This document shows, piece after piece, positions 32,001 to 44,299 of a DNA stretch of 64,000 nucleotides. The notes under the pieces were generated by a model. It was not told the DNA's origin. It saw nothing but the letters and a program-made list of their open reading frames with translations, and did not search any database. Source of the stretch: Nemertoderma westbladi (taxonomy: Eukaryota; Xenacoelomorpha; Nemertodermatida; Nemertodermatidae); assembly GCA_032718475.1 (NCBI GenBank), contig JAUCBJ010005734.1, forward strand, positions 1-64,000, given 5' to 3'. Position 1 is the first letter of the stretch; the number at the start of each line of letters is the position of its first letter. The translations under genes and the position numbers were made by a program.

Positions 32001-32738
32001 GTTGATATTTTGCCTCACGATAGTGGATTCCGAGTTGTGCGCGAATGTTTGTTACAGATACACCCTGACAATAAGAATACATGGAATTTCCAGAAAGTCG
32101 TTAATCGTATCACGTATGGTGAATTTGATCGTTTCTGAATGGAAAAGCGGAACAAGGGAGCTTGGTTAACCGTCGCATGGGCGTACCGAGCCGCGTTCTA
32201 CCATAAACGTATACGAGCGAGCGTATTCGAGGAAGAGAAGGTCCTAGAGGCGACCAACATACCAGCTACTCCAGTCGCGCCGTCTGCACGTCACCCTCGG
32301 GAGGACGGACAGCACAGGATCATACGGGTTCAGAAAGTGGGCCAACAATTAAAGAAAACTATCAATGTTGAAGAACGAAGGGGATACGAACCGACTATTC
32401 GAATTACTCAGGATACGGTTTCGCTTCCCAGAGAACCGCAAGGAGGATCGGGACATATACCAGCTGATCAAAAGGGGGCGCAAGCTTCTCTTGGGTCTGC
32501 GTCGTCCGCTTCTCGCGCGTTCCCAGACGTTTTACCAGCGGTAGATACAACCGATCGGTCACGAGGAATTGGACGAGGATTTGGGATAACTAAGAGACGA
32601 ATATGTGAGACAATGGTCGTACCATCTCCCAACGTCCAAAGTAAACCAGTGGCTCGCCCCACAAGTCCCATATCACGAGCTAAATCACCGATACGCAGTT
32701 TTCGAGGACGTGGCAGGGCTCGATCCGCTAAGCGTTAA
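29017..32738 (+). pseudogene. ORF3: large gag-like zinc-knuckle protein, broken
   Basis: A continuous coding region of about 1240 codons starts at ATG 29017. It is interrupted by TGA 29404-29406, a one-base shift near 30170, TAA 30792-30794 and TGA 32136-32138; after each break the reading continues in a sensible frame. The N-terminal block is homologous to the 14572-15192 fragment. Three zinc knuckles lie at 31608-31649 (CGKCGVAGHHSTKC), 31682-31726 (CGWCGDQGSHTFYTC, with five residues before His) and 31746-31787 (CTYCNIKGHRASEC). The last 200 residues are basic and end in an Arg-Gly-rich tail. I see no signal peptide or membrane segment, which argues against env. I do not recognise the family; nucleic-acid binding or a second gag is an inference. 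Confidence 0.68.
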
Positions 32739-33629
32739 AGCGGGAAGGAAGGAGTGGACGGAAGACTCGTGAGCCTTTCTTATGAATTGTTTGTTTTATG
32801 TATTATTTTATGCATTGTTTAGGTAAATTGAATTGTTTATGTAAATTGAATTGTTTATGTAAATTGAATTGTTTGTGTAATTTGTATTGTTTAAAATTTA
32901 TATTGCTCTAAATTTATGCAATTTATATTGTTCTAAATTTATGCAATTCATATTATTCTAAATTTATGGAATTTACATTGTTCTAAACTTATGTATTTGT
33001 ATTGTTCCAATTTGAAATTTAGAAAGTTTATATTTAGAAGGAATTTATATTTGAAAGATTTATATTTCATATTTGAGATGTAAAAGGAGTTTATATTATT
33101 CTAAACTTATGCAGTATTATTCTAAACTTATGCAATTTAGTAAAGATTTATTTAGAAAGTGCTATATTTGTAGTCATTCCAAACTTATGCAATTTATTGT
33201 TTTGAATATTATGCAATTTATATTTTATAAAGAAGCAGTATTTGTATTCACAGTAAATAGAAGGCAAGAGCAGACGGAAGACTTGTGAGCCTTTCTTGTG
33301 ATTTATTTGAAATTATCCGAACTTATGCAATTTGTTTTATATTTAAGTAGTATTAGTATTTGTGATTGTTTGAATTTATGCAATATTTGAGATGCAATAG
33401 ATTTATTTTGGTGAATTTAATTTAGATTTATATTGTACTTACTTAATAAAGCCTTAAATACGTAAAGTTTGAATTTGTAATTATTTTGTATCGAATTATT
33501 ATGTAGAGGTATTATTGTTGAGATTTAATTTGTAAATATGTAAGTACGTCCCAAGTATTCCATAATTTGATTAGTATTGGTGAAAACCGTATATTTTATG
33601 CACGATAATATCCTGTTTTCATGGAGCGG
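32739..33629 (+). other. AT-rich 3' untranslated region and polypurine tract
   Basis: Non-coding, dominated by degenerate short repeats of TTCTAAATTTATGCAATTTA and GTAAATTGAATTGTTTAT type (32820-33220). It carries two copies of the dispersed motif (32760, 33276). It ends with GGAGCGG at 33623-33629, directly before the 3' LTR, which is the expected place of the polypurine tract priming plus-strand DNA. Confidence 0.65.
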
Positions 33630-35543
33630 TATAGAATTATATTCTCATAAATGCCGTGGATTTTCAAAATTTTATTTTGTTCGAATTAACTTTGCTATAA
33701 AGATTACATTAAGTCCTCATTTGTATTTACTATATCTATTTGTACGATGATTATTCAAGTGGTTCAGTAGCTCAGTCAGTAAAGCGTTGGAAATTATATG
33801 TAGTAGGTATCGAGTTCGAATCCTAGTAGGTGCGAATTATTTTTGTGCTAAGTTTCAACTCATTTAAATTAACCGCTACAAATTAAATTGCATTTGCTCG
33901 AAGTAGATTAACCAATGGGATTGCAGTTATTAGATAGTAACCAATGTCGTGCAAGTTATATATTCGCTGGACCAATAGTTATCTTTAAAAACCTATTAGA
34001 ACTCATAGAACAATCGAGAATTTTCTCGATTGATTGCAGCACAAATTTGCTATAAAAGGTGCGATTTGTTCATTAGTTATTAGTATACATCATTATCATT
34101 CTTGCTTATCCTAATCTATAACTTTACTAGATTATCACTTATTAGTTATCTATTAGTTTCTTGTTACGTTTACGTATATCTTTTGTAATAAAAGTTAGAA
34201 ATACTTGTTACATCTGCCCTTTTCCTATCATGTTTTACCACGGTGAACTTAACTGAGGGACAGGATGGCAGGCTAAACATCGGGCCACAGTGATGAACGG
34301 GAACATCTGAGGAATGTAGAAGGAGACAACCCGCAATATCATTCCTAGTTATTCACCCATCGCCTGAAAGGTTAGACAGCGTTCAATGCCTCGCTACCTA
34401 AGTGTAAGACCAAAGATCGAAGGTAGAGGTAGTGACACGCTGTGCGCTAAAATTTACATCTAGGGACCGTACTGTCTTAATTCAGAGAAAAAACCCGCAG
34501 TAGACCTTCATATTCCTACGGGGGGAGAGGAGATCAGGCAGAGATACTAGTACACAGATAGGACGCAGGCACACCGGTACAAGGCATACACATTGGTAGG
34601 GTGCAGCAAACTGTATGCCTAACTCTTGCTAAGTATAGGTGCGTCTGTGACTGTTTGTAGTACAACGGTGTCCATTGCATTTGAACTTGTAGGCTAGAAG
34701 GGTTACTGTGTTTTACCTGAATTAGGATTGTACCGTTCAGGCGGTAGGGCAGTTTACAACTAGGCGCAAATAAATTGAGGCTATTTAGGGATACTAACAT
34801 CTACCGTGTCCCCGCCAACATTCTGTTAGGAAGTTGCCGTACCCATCTAGGCAACCAAAATTCTAGATAAGAACACCAGGCTAGCTATTAGTAACAGTAC
34901 GCCTACTGTAGTAAACTAACACATTTCTTCTTAGTATTAGGGACCTGGTAAATTAAATTGCCGAATTCTGGGCGTAGTATTAACCTTATGCCTGAATTTG
35001 AGTCCTGGAAATACACAAAAGGGGAAGGAGCCTTATCATTCGTGAGTATTGGACCTACAAGTTACAAAATTAGAATATTTGTAAAATGCACACCGGACCC
35101 AGTAATTATATATGTGAAGGAGCAAAACTGACTTTGACTGTTTAGAATCAAGACACGCGCGCGTTAGAAATTATTTACACCTCAAAATATATAAAATTAA
35201 CTTTTGTCCATACTGCGCTTTGCCCGCTAGTTAGACATCTCTGCACCTAGCTAGCATCTCTCTATCCTAACCATATAAATCACACCGCGGCAAAGTATAC
35301 GAGCCCCTTAGTCCATCAGTGAGTCAGCCTGATTTTAGGATTCGCTGCGCGGGATTTTGTTTTATCGAAGTTTGTCCGTTCGTAGACTGTTTTCTGCCTC
35401 ACCGGTTATAAGAGACAAAATACTGCAATATATATTCGCTTACTTAGAGTTTACTGTTTTGGTGAGAAGGTCGGATTTATGATTTGATTCACAAACTTTA
35501 CAGTAAGATATTGCAGGGTATTTTGTTACTGTCTCTTCGCATA
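33630..35543 (+). repeat. 3' LTR of giant element (1914 bp)
   Basis: Second copy of 16936-18832. It has a 17-bp insertion near 34820 and about a dozen substitutions, including one in the A box of the tRNA-like segment (33768-33779). It is followed by GTCTG at 35544-35548. Confidence 0.92.
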
Positions 35544-35548
35544 GTCTG

Positions 35549-36903
35549 ACTGTCCTACATATTCTGGACCACTGTATTTTACTAGTCAGCTAGTCTGCTA
35601 GTACAAAATACCTACTACAGTACTAGGTACTGGTAACTACATATCCATAGTCTGGACCAATACTGGTACTTATCAGCTTATTGCATATTGTTCTAAGGAC
35701 GTTAGTCTGTTATTGTCTGATGGTGAAAATTCGCCCTGTCAGCAAATCCACTAAGAAGATTTAATTGCTTCTTGCTGCTTTTTCCCAAACGAGAAGCCTG
35801 TTATGATTATACCTTGTATAACGGTATAAGCGAATCGTTTGAAGGTAACTTGCAAGTTCAAATATTGGATCGCTTTGTTACATAGTTTGTATATAGGCCT
35901 ACAGGCCTACCATACTACAACTGTACTGGCATATGTAAGTTCTACTTTTCTACTGTCCTAAAGTAAGTACAACCATTTTAAAATTTATAAAGGAAAACGG
36001 AAAGAGGAGAGTTGTGAAGTTGTGAGAGAGCAAATAATAAGATAAGCCTATATTTAATATTACGATATCATTAAGTCATTAGGCTATAATCCTGTAATTT
36101 TATTATATAAATTCGAATTAGTGCTGCACCGGTACTGCTGTAGTGGCAATATGCATTGCATAGTGTTGCCTTAAATTAAACATCTGACATTATAGTGGTA
36201 GGCACGTGGATCCAGACCCAAATACTGGAATACCACTGGCTGATAATTTTACCCATAATTAATTACTACCGGTATACGGTGTACGGGAAACTTATGATAC
36301 GGTACTTTAATTAATACCCGGCTAGTATTATTAACACTAATATTCCTAGTTGAAGTAGCTTCATTTGGTCATATTGACATTACATGTATTGTACTGTTAT
36401 AGGCTATTTCTGTATTACAACCTTTTAGTAGGCCTGTTGGTAGGATATATAGAAATCATTGTATATATTTCAGATAAGTTTATATATATTTGAGTACCGG
36501 TATAACCTTTAGTACACTAGTACTGTAGTAGGCATATGATTTGTGCCCCGCTGTCCTGTATATACAAAGAAGCAGATAATACAATACAGATACCGGTATT
36601 TAAACTTTCTATAATCAGATAATAGGCTAGACCTATTTACTAAATTATCAGTTAAATTATCATAAATTAAATATTTTATAAACTCTATAGAATCAATAGA
36701 CCTCTGTACTGTAACTTGTTTATTTAAACACTATAAGTCACTGTTTATAGTCTGATAGTTATTAGGCCTAACACTTGACAGGACTGGTATTACCATTCAA
36801 GTGTACCTTTATTTATCTTTAAAAGCCTATAGGCACTGGCGCTATACTGTATAGTTTATCAGTACCCAGGTAGTATATAGGTACGTTTATTTCTCAATTA
36901 AAT
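35549..36903. other. Non-coding region upstream of BEL-2
   Basis: AT-rich, with many short ACCGGTA and TAGGCCTA palindromes, which are common across this window. A small hairpin TTATACC/GGTATAA lies near 35796-35830. It should hold the 5' LTR and leader of BEL-2, but I cannot match any part of it to the 3' flank of that element. Confidence 0.4.
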
Positions 36904-39900
36904 ATGTCTGACATTACCCCGATGCCGACAAGCACTAACACAGACGTTACTACATATGAACGGGAATCTTTGTCCAATCCAACCATCATAGAAGGTCACG
37001 AGAATAATAATTTCCTTCTTACGAATGGCAAACAAGTTATTGACCATGATGTCTCCCCGACTGGCTCAACTACAGATAATGTTAATGACTTAGACGTTAC
37101 ACAAGTGACGACTATAGAAGGTGCAACAGCAGCACCCATTTTTAGTTCTACTATGAATGTAGAGGGGGAGCATATAGGCCTAGGCTTACCTGAATATATA
37201 ACTAAAATGGATAAAATGGCCCTTGAGGAACTATATGATCAAGGGGTTTCTCGCTCAAGTAATGCTACCACTTTTAAGCGGTCTTTGGCTGCTCATAGAG
37301 GTGTTTTCACTCGCACTCGTAAGGATATCAATGCAGCCATCATTGATAATCCGGAATTAGGTTGGAGTGAAGCTAATAAATTAATGTGTAGAGTACATTC
37401 AGCACGTGATAAATATTTGTTCTTAGCTCAAGCATATGAGGAAGTAGCAAACCGAAAACAAATTGCTCATATGCAAGAATATATTGATACAAAATTTGAT
37501 ATTACTCTCCATCAATTAGAACTCGAAACAGAAAATAGGTTAGCAAAGCAGCAGTCTGAGAGGAAGCGGCGGGCTAGAGCACAAGCTACACGTTTAGCAG
37601 ATGAAGATGCAGAGGAAGCTGTGGAAGAAGATTTGAGAAAGATTGCAGAATTACAAATAGAACGAAATAAACTGGAGACGATCAAAGCCATGAATACAAA
37701 AAAGGAAGAAATGGTAAGTCGGCACCAGCGAGAGCAATTGCAATGGCATATGTCTAATCCTGGTTCGGTAAATGGCTCCATAACCAGTAGACATAGCGGA
37801 GCTTCCAGAACCAGTCTCCGATCTTGCACTTCATTGTCAAATGGTGCATATATATATAACAGAGATAAATCTGATCATGATAAAGTAAAACAAAGTAATC
37901 CTACAGAACAGCCTTCTTATAGCTTAATCCAGATACAAAGTACTGCTACTGTTACTGAACCTATGGTTGTTAGACCAAAAATTCTGTCTGGTGCTGCTGA
38001 GAGTTCCAACATACAAAATACATGTCCAAATGTACAGAGACCTGCCATAAAAGGTACAAAAATATGTGACAATCCCTCTTTGGGGAAGGGTATATTATCT
38101 AAACCAAAAGCGTCACGTCAGTTGAATTTAGACAATAACGATACTCACCCTAGTCATAAACTAGCAGGTCAAGAATCAAATACTAGTAAAACTTATGTTG
38201 AGGTACCAGTATATAATGATAATAATAACCATAGTAAAGATTTCAGTAGGCAAGGCGATAATACAAATAGTAGGCCTACCCCACCTGACACCAAATCGTG
38301 TCCTTTCCTAAGAAAGGAACTTAAATTTGGAGCTGAAAGCCGTAGACCAACATCTTCTGATCGAAACTACTTAGTAAGTGTAGAAGGTAGTAATGGAGAG
38401 AAGTCTTATATTGCAAATGAACAGGAGGAAACAATGACCCGTGTGGAATTCTCAGACCCATTGTGTCAGCCACCTAAAGGTTTTTCTAGATCATTTTCAC
38501 AAATTGACGAGTATGACAACCTTATACAACCTCAGCACCTTAATCAACCAAGGTCATCCACATTTGTTAATCCTAGAATTTCATACTCCGACAATTGTCA
38601 TCAAATTGGCAGAACTCCAAGAGAAAACGATTTCCCAACTGGAAACCATCAGAGTAGTCAACACAGTGGCATTGGCTATTTGCATCAGGAACCCCAAAGT
38701 GATAATCATAAGGGTAACCATAACCAGCAAAGGTTTCAAACAACTAAATCCCGAGATGAAGTGAGAGAGGTTCCTAATTCTCAAATAACACAAGATCATG
38801 TGCTGTCTCAGTTGATGGAACGTCTCGATGGGATGGAACAGGAGTCTGTATTACAATGGGATCTATTGGGGTCTATCCAGAAACAAGTCACTGAATCTCG
38901 AACAAGATGTGTACCTACTGAACAATCAACAACACCACGTCATAATAATGGAGTACAAATACTGACGCCATCACCGCCATATAACGTAATCGGTCAACCA
39001 CCATCTTTTAGTTCTGTAACTAATTCAAATTTAAACACATCCATCCTCAATGAGAGTTTTGTAAGGATAATGTCCAGATCCGATGCAAGGGAGTCAGCCA
39101 CCATGGGTGGTACAGTGGCAAAATTCAGTGGGAAGCCCCTTTCTTGGCTAGCATTCCGTAATCATTGTTTGACTTCAATCAGTAGTTTCCCATTGACGCA
39201 AGAAGAGAAATTAAATTATTTATTACAATGTTTGGAAGGTGATCCCTATAATTTGGCCAAAGGATACCAGGGAACTACTAATGGATTTGATTCTGCCTGG
39301 GGTGCGATATGCCAACGTTTTGGAAATGAACGCGATATTGCACAGGAAATGTTTAGACATTTGACAAAGGCCAATAAAGTATCGGAATCTGGATTAATTA
39401 CATTTATTGATGAATTATTCACAATACGTCGACAACTTGAAACACTTGGAGCACTAGCAGAGTTCGATAATCCTATAACTATTGGACAAATTTCAGCTTT
39501 GTTACCCATGTCCGTAGGGAGACAATGGAGCAAACGACTTGTTAGATTCAATGAGAGTAAGCAAAGAGAACCAACAATGGATGATTTTCTTCAATTCTTA
39601 CGTCAACAGCAGACAATTATACTCAAGGAAAGGATGTGAGTTGGAGACGTCAGATCGAACCATGATGTATCATCTCAGTCACAACAATGTTATAGAAAGA
39701 TGCGTTCACAGAAGGCATGTTGTAACTCAGAATCAAGTGATACTGATAATGAAACAGAGGTCATTCAACAGGTTAAAACCAAGAAAGCATTCAAGTCAAC
39801 TCCATCAAAACAGCAGTTCGATCCAACCTCATTTAAGAGTACACCTAAGACCTCATCCAATGGTGAATCAAAATTTATAGTTGATCAATTTATTGAAAAG

Positions 39901-40430
39901 GTACAACAGTTGCGATAAGGAGATAGTAGGAATTCAGTGCAAAATGGTACTAGTACTGCACGCCCTCCACCAAAGTGTGTTCGTTGCAAAAAAGGGGAGC
40001 ATATATTGTGGAAATGTCCTCAATTCGCAGAAGATAACATAATATGGAGACGAAAGTTCGCAAGACAAAACAACTTATGTTACAACTGCCTTAGTAACAT
40101 GCACAAACAGCTACTGTGCAAAAGTACCCGGAACTGTGCGAAATGTCATAAATCACACCACACAATGTTGCACCTTGATGAGATTCCTGCAGAGGAAATC
40201 AGTTCACGGCTTGCTGAGGTTGAACAGGATTATGATGTGGGAGAGTACTCGAGCTGTTCGGATTTTTCAACAGATGAATTTGAGGAAGAGGAAGAAATTC
40301 AATCACAGTTCGCTTATAGAGCTTTGGTATTTGAAGCCAGTGAAGAATCTTCTCCCAAATCGAGCCCCAACCAATCACGGGAATTTCAAGTTGTTCAAAT
40401 ATTAATAAGAAGAACTAAGGAAAATATACA
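36904..40430 (+). pseudogene. BEL-2 gag with coiled coil, DUF1759-like domain and zinc knuckles
   Basis: ATG at 36904 opens 911 codons. A charged coiled coil lies at about residues 180-280 (ELETENRLAKQQSERKRRA). A long Ser/Asn/Gln-rich region follows, then the DUF1759-like particle domain at about 735-905 (KFSGKPLSWLAFRNH, EEKLNYLLQCLEG). TGA at 39637-39639 and TAA at 39916-39918 interrupt, but the same frame continues into the zinc motifs CVRCKKGEHILWKC, LCYNCLSNMHKQLLC and CAKCHKSHHTMLH (about 39975-40175). A shift near 40420 leads into the protease frame. Confidence 0.85.
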
Positions 40431-41399
40431 GTCAATGCATTGTTGGATACAGGAAGTTCAGCAACATTTATTGATGAAGATTTAGCTAAGAGATTATTTG
40501 ATAAACATTATCCAATAAATTTACGAATGTCTTGAGTTATGGACTTGTGGAAATCTAAGGTAAAAACTAGCTTTGTAGTTACAACGATTGAATCAGCTTC
40601 GGTTGGTGATTATGAACCCCTTCACAATGTTAGATTAATCTCTATACCCAATTTTGCTAGGAGTCAACCATTACCATACTTGTGGAATGATTCTGCTCTG
40701 GTTAAGAGACATCATGTACAGCTAGCAGATACTACAATCCCAGGAGTCCATGTGTTAATTGGTCAAAATGTGCATGAAGCCTTTGAAATCATTGAAAAGA
40801 TTCCACGTTCACCAAAACCATTATCTGACTATGCTGCACGGACGCGCTTAGGTTGGTTCTTTACTGGACCATCATGTAAAACATTACAACAGCGTAAACG
40901 AAGTAAACCAGCTATGACGATATGTAGAACTCTCGATGATGTGATCGACATGGCAAGTGAGGCTATATTTGAGGAGGGAAGTGAATTATCTGGGGACGAA
41001 AACGCTACCGGTATTAGATATGAAACACCCGAGGAGGCGATATGTCACTTGTTAAACATATCTGATAAAACCATGAGTTTTGATGATGCATACACAGCTC
41101 GACAACAAGACCCTTATAATGAAGAAATTGCAGAGATTTTACGCAACCGTGCAGAAATTGACCAAGCATTGGACAAAGCAGTAACCCGATGGTTAGATCA
41201 AGAATCTATTGAACATAATTACAATTCAAAAACCTTGTCAGCAGATGAAATACGAGCGAAAGAAATCCAGGATACTACACGCAAGTTATTACCTGATGGA
41301 CACTATGAGATTGGTTTGTTATGGAGAGATGATGAGCCGAGATTGATTAATAATCGTGTGTTGGTTGCTAAAAAACCCACCAGCCTTGGAAAAGTATAG
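40431..41399 (+). pseudogene. BEL-2 aspartic protease and pre-RT region
   Basis: The active site LLDTGSSATFID lies at 40440-40475 in the frame that starts at 40431. TGA at 40533-40535 interrupts, then the same frame continues for 286 codons. These include the block VLIGQNVHEAFEII and the pre-RT block LPDGHYEIGLLWR. The frame ends at TAG 41397-41399 after a shift close to 41390. The product would mature the gag-pol polyprotein. Confidence 0.82.
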
Positions 41400-42271
41400 A
41401 AACAAAATGTCTAGTTACCTGGAAGATGGTTATGCAGAAGAAATTCCTGTTGATGAACCTACAACAGTTAGGACTTATTATATGCCACACCATTTTGTTA
41501 CGCACCCAGGTAAACCTGGACAAATAAGAATTGTAAATAACTAACTGCGTAGCACTTTATAAAGGAATGTCCCTTAATACCGAAATTCTGGCAGGACCTA
41601 ATAGACTTCAATCACTTCCAGGAATTATTGCTCGATTTCGACAATTCAAAACAGCATTTGCTTCTGATATAAAGGCTATGTTCCTACAGGTTCGTGTGAT
41701 ACAACAGGATCGTGACAGTCTTAGATTCCTGTGGTGGCGCAATGGAGATTTAACCCGTGAGTTAAGAGAATACCGCATGACTTGTCAAGCCTTTGGGATT
41801 ATATCCAGCCCATCCAATTGTGGAGCAGTTTTAGAAGGAACTGCTGAAGACAACAAATCAGATTACACACCAGAAGTAATAAAGACAATTAAGGAGGATA
41901 TTTATTTGGACGATTGTATACGTTCCTTACCATCTGAGAAAATAGCGATTGAGACTGCAAAGGGCGTCCAGGATTGCTTGAAAAAAGGGGGCTTCTCTCT
42001 TCTAAAATTCACCCGCAATTCGAAGAACTTTCTACAAGCATTTCCGGAAACAGATAGAGCAAATGTAGATCTGGATCTCAATAAGGAACCAATACCAACC
42101 ACAAAGACTCTAGGATTGCGATGGAATCCGAAAACAGATGAACTCTATTTCACCATAGAGAGACGAAATGATGAAAAACGAAGTAAGAGAGTGTGTTTAA
42201 GTATACTTAGCTCTAATTTTGATCCTCTTGGATTCGTCAGTCCAGTGGCATTGTGGAAGTTACTCTTATGA
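41400..42271 (+). pseudogene. BEL-2 reverse transcriptase, broken
   Basis: The front part (YMPHHFVTHPGKPGQIRIV) is in one frame to TAA 41542-41544. The main part, from 41567, is in another frame, with SDIKAMFLQV and the catalytic YLDD at 41901-41912. It reaches FDPLGFVSPV and then breaks at about 42248. The next readable residues belong to RNase H well past its first catalytic block, so roughly 90-100 codons are deleted at this joint. Confidence 0.82.
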
Positions 42272-43008
42272 CAAGTAAATCAAAGGTAATTTCGAAATAT
42301 CTCAAGGATAAGATGCCTCGTGCTGAGTTACAAGCTGCAGTATATGCGACAGATGTTGCCAATAATGTCTTAGAGTATTTAGACTTTGATCTAACAGTGT
42401 TTTACCACACTGATGCGCTTCTGGTGTTCGAATACTTATCAAATACTAAATGTCAATTTTCTATCTTTGTTTCTAATCGAAGAGAGAAGATTTTGAACAC
42501 TTCAAAGTTCAATCAGTGGAGATATTGTCCAGGAGAGATTAACCCGGCAGATATAGCTTCGAGGGGTGCCACCGCCAAAGAGTTGAACTCAACAATTGAA
42601 TGGTTTAAAGGCCCATCATTTTTGCACTTACCACAAAGTAAATGGCCACGACAGCTAACAACTGAAGAACTACACAAGGGAGCCACGGGAGCGGAAATTA
42701 GAAAGAAAGGTAAACCAAGTAAATCAAAATTAATTACAGCAACAGAAAAGGTACAAGTTACTGAATCAGATAAAGATAACTCTGACAGAAACCATCTTTC
42801 ACCATTTTTGGAGAGGGCTTTGGATCATTACTCCTCATGGGAACATTTTTGCTGGGCTGTTACATACTTAAAACGGTTGTGGATGTGGCACATAAATGAC
42901 AAAAAAAGTTTCTGTGACAGAGAGAGAAGTTTTAGCTACAGTACAACGTCCTCAACAACCCCAAGATTACGATTTACTAAAGACGAAACCAAGGATGAAA
43001 CTCAATGA
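42253..43008 (+). pseudogene. BEL-2 RNase H, N-terminally deleted
   Basis: Begins at the block TLMTSKSKV, continues with PRAELQAAVYA, YHTDALL (the usual Trp is His) and YCPGEINPADIASRG, then the Lys-rich spacer ahead of the integrase. The first RNase H block (the DAS motif seen in BEL-1 and the giant element) is missing because of the deletion near 42250. Confidence 0.8.
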
Positions 43009-44299
43009 TAGATTGACAACCATTAACCTAGATGGTCTGCTATGTGTTGGAGGCAGACTATCTCATGCACCACTTTCTGTCGCTGCGATATTTCCTATCA
43101 TCATCCGTGACCCTAGAATACAACGGATGCTGATACAGGATATTCATTACAACCTATTTCATATAGGTAGAGAACACATCCTTGGTCAACTGCGACGTAA
43201 ATATTTCTTAGTCCAGCCTAGAAAGGCTCTAAATTTTATTATCAAAGGATGCATTATGTGTAGAAAACGTTTCAGTAAACCACTCACCCAACGAGAAGCT
43301 GATTTACCAAAGAATCGTTTAAGTTGCTATGAGCCAGCCTTCACTTATACAGGCGTTGATGTATTTGGACCAATGCTAGTCACACGTGGTCGCATTACCA
43401 CAAAACGGTGGGGGTTGATTTGGACTTGCTTAACCTTCCGTGCAATATGTTTGGATCTCCTGAGCAGCCTTAGTACCAATTCATTCATTCTAGCAATGAG
43501 ACGGTTTTTTGGGCGATTTGGGACAAGCAAAGGGTTACGATCCTGACCAAGGAACTAACTTCATTGGAGCGTCGAAGTTGCTGAAGAAATCTATAACTAA
43601 TTGGAATCAAACTCAAGTTGATCATTGTTTACAAGTAAACAAAGTAGAATTTGATCATAACCCGCCTGAGAGTCCCTGGAATGGAGGTGCTTACGAACGA
43701 CTTATACGTAGCACAAAAACCGCCTTATTGAGTGTTTTACCAGCGAAAGTTTATGTGTCTGAAGAAGTTTTACGAACTCTATTGATGGAAGTAGAATGTA
43801 TAACTAACAGTAGACCACTTACTCCAATAAGTTCAGATCCTCATTCCATGGGTGTACTAACACCAGCTCATTTTCTGATGCAAAGGCCAGCTGTAATGGT
43901 AGCAGTATCAATCATCAAAAAGCAGACGATTATCATAAACAGCAATGGCATTTGACTCAGAAATTAGCTGATTCATTTCGTAGATACTTTATAGAGCAGT
44001 ACATACCTTCTAAAACATTAAGAACTAAGTGGTTCAGTGATAGCCGTAATGTAGCAGAAGATGACTACGTCCTTATTGTAGACGAGGGTTATCCACGTAA
44101 ATACTGGCTGACTGGCAGAGTCACCTGTGTGTACCGTAGCCCAGATAGCCTCGTAAGATCAGTAGATATGAAGACACTAAAAGGGAAAGTACTGACCCGA
44201 TCGATTCAACGCCTGTGTTTGTTGGAAATACCTAGAGAGCAGACGGGGAATTATGGTCAGCAATGTCCACCCCAGGTTCTCCAACACCCTATTAAATGA
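42896..44299 (+). pseudogene. BEL-2 integrase in three frames
   Basis: The first part carries the zinc-binding pair (DIHYNLFHIG, CIMCRKRF) and the first Asp block (YTGVDVFGP), ending at 43546. The second part (43509-43955) holds DQGTNFIGA with the second Asp and GGAYERLIRSTKTA with the Glu. The third part (43952-44299) holds the DUF5641-like end (VAEDDYVLIVDEG). Single-base shifts near 43525 and 43935 separate them. All three catalytic acidic residues remain, so decay is mostly by frameshift. Confidence 0.84.

Larger units (their letters stand above)
19804..33297 (+). repeat. Dispersed 17-bp motif GGAAGACTYGYGAGCCT, nine copies
   Basis: All nine copies are in the same orientation and lie only inside the giant element: start positions 19804, 21559, 21643, 21727, 26241, 28641, 29788, 32760 and 33276. 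Six are in coding DNA, in two different reading phases (GKTREPT or RKTCEPT against GRLASL), and three are in non-coding DNA. Conservation is therefore at the nucleotide level. The variable positions are the two CpG sites of a CTCGCGAG core. The three gag copies at 21559-21743 reflect the 84-bp repeat. Confidence 0.9.
16936..35543 (+). mobile_element. Giant (18.6 kb) BEL/Pao-type LTR retrotransposon with an extra 3' gag-like region
   Basis: The two LTRs (16936-18832 and 33630-35543) are flanked outside by the perfect 5-bp duplication GTCTG (16931-16935 and 35544-35548), which fixes the element borders. Inside, in order: a leader with repeated stem-loops, gag with coiled coil and DUF1759-like domain, zinc knuckles, protease, reverse transcriptase, RNase H, a long linker, integrase, a nested hairpin, then ORF3 with three CCHC knuckles. 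BEL/Pao elements are usually far shorter and have no such 3' region; where a third gene exists it is normally env-like with a membrane segment. Several single-base shifts and stops make this copy inactive, although LTR divergence is only about 0.7 percent by eye. Confidence 0.88.
36904..44299 (+). mobile_element. Decayed BEL/Pao retrotransposon (BEL-2)
   Basis: Gag, zinc knuckles, protease, reverse transcriptase, RNase H and integrase occur in BEL/Pao order over 7.4 kb. It is broken by at least three in-frame stops, several frameshifts and a deletion between the reverse transcriptase and RNase H. Its pol is closer in motif wording to BEL-1 than to the giant element (for example the zinc motif LCYNCL and LSILS.FDPLGF). 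LTRs were not identified; purine tracts GGGAGCGG at 44536 and 44678 may mark the start of a 3' LTR. Confidence 0.87.

Noticed and set aside
19881-32138. Selenocysteine or reassigned TGA in the giant element
   Set aside because: No SECIS structure was recognised, other stop types and frameshifts occur too, and CpG decay of CGA explains the pattern.
29017-32738. ORF3 as an envelope gene
   Set aside because: No signal peptide, furin-like site or membrane segment is visible; CCHC knuckles point to a nucleic-acid-binding, gag-like protein.
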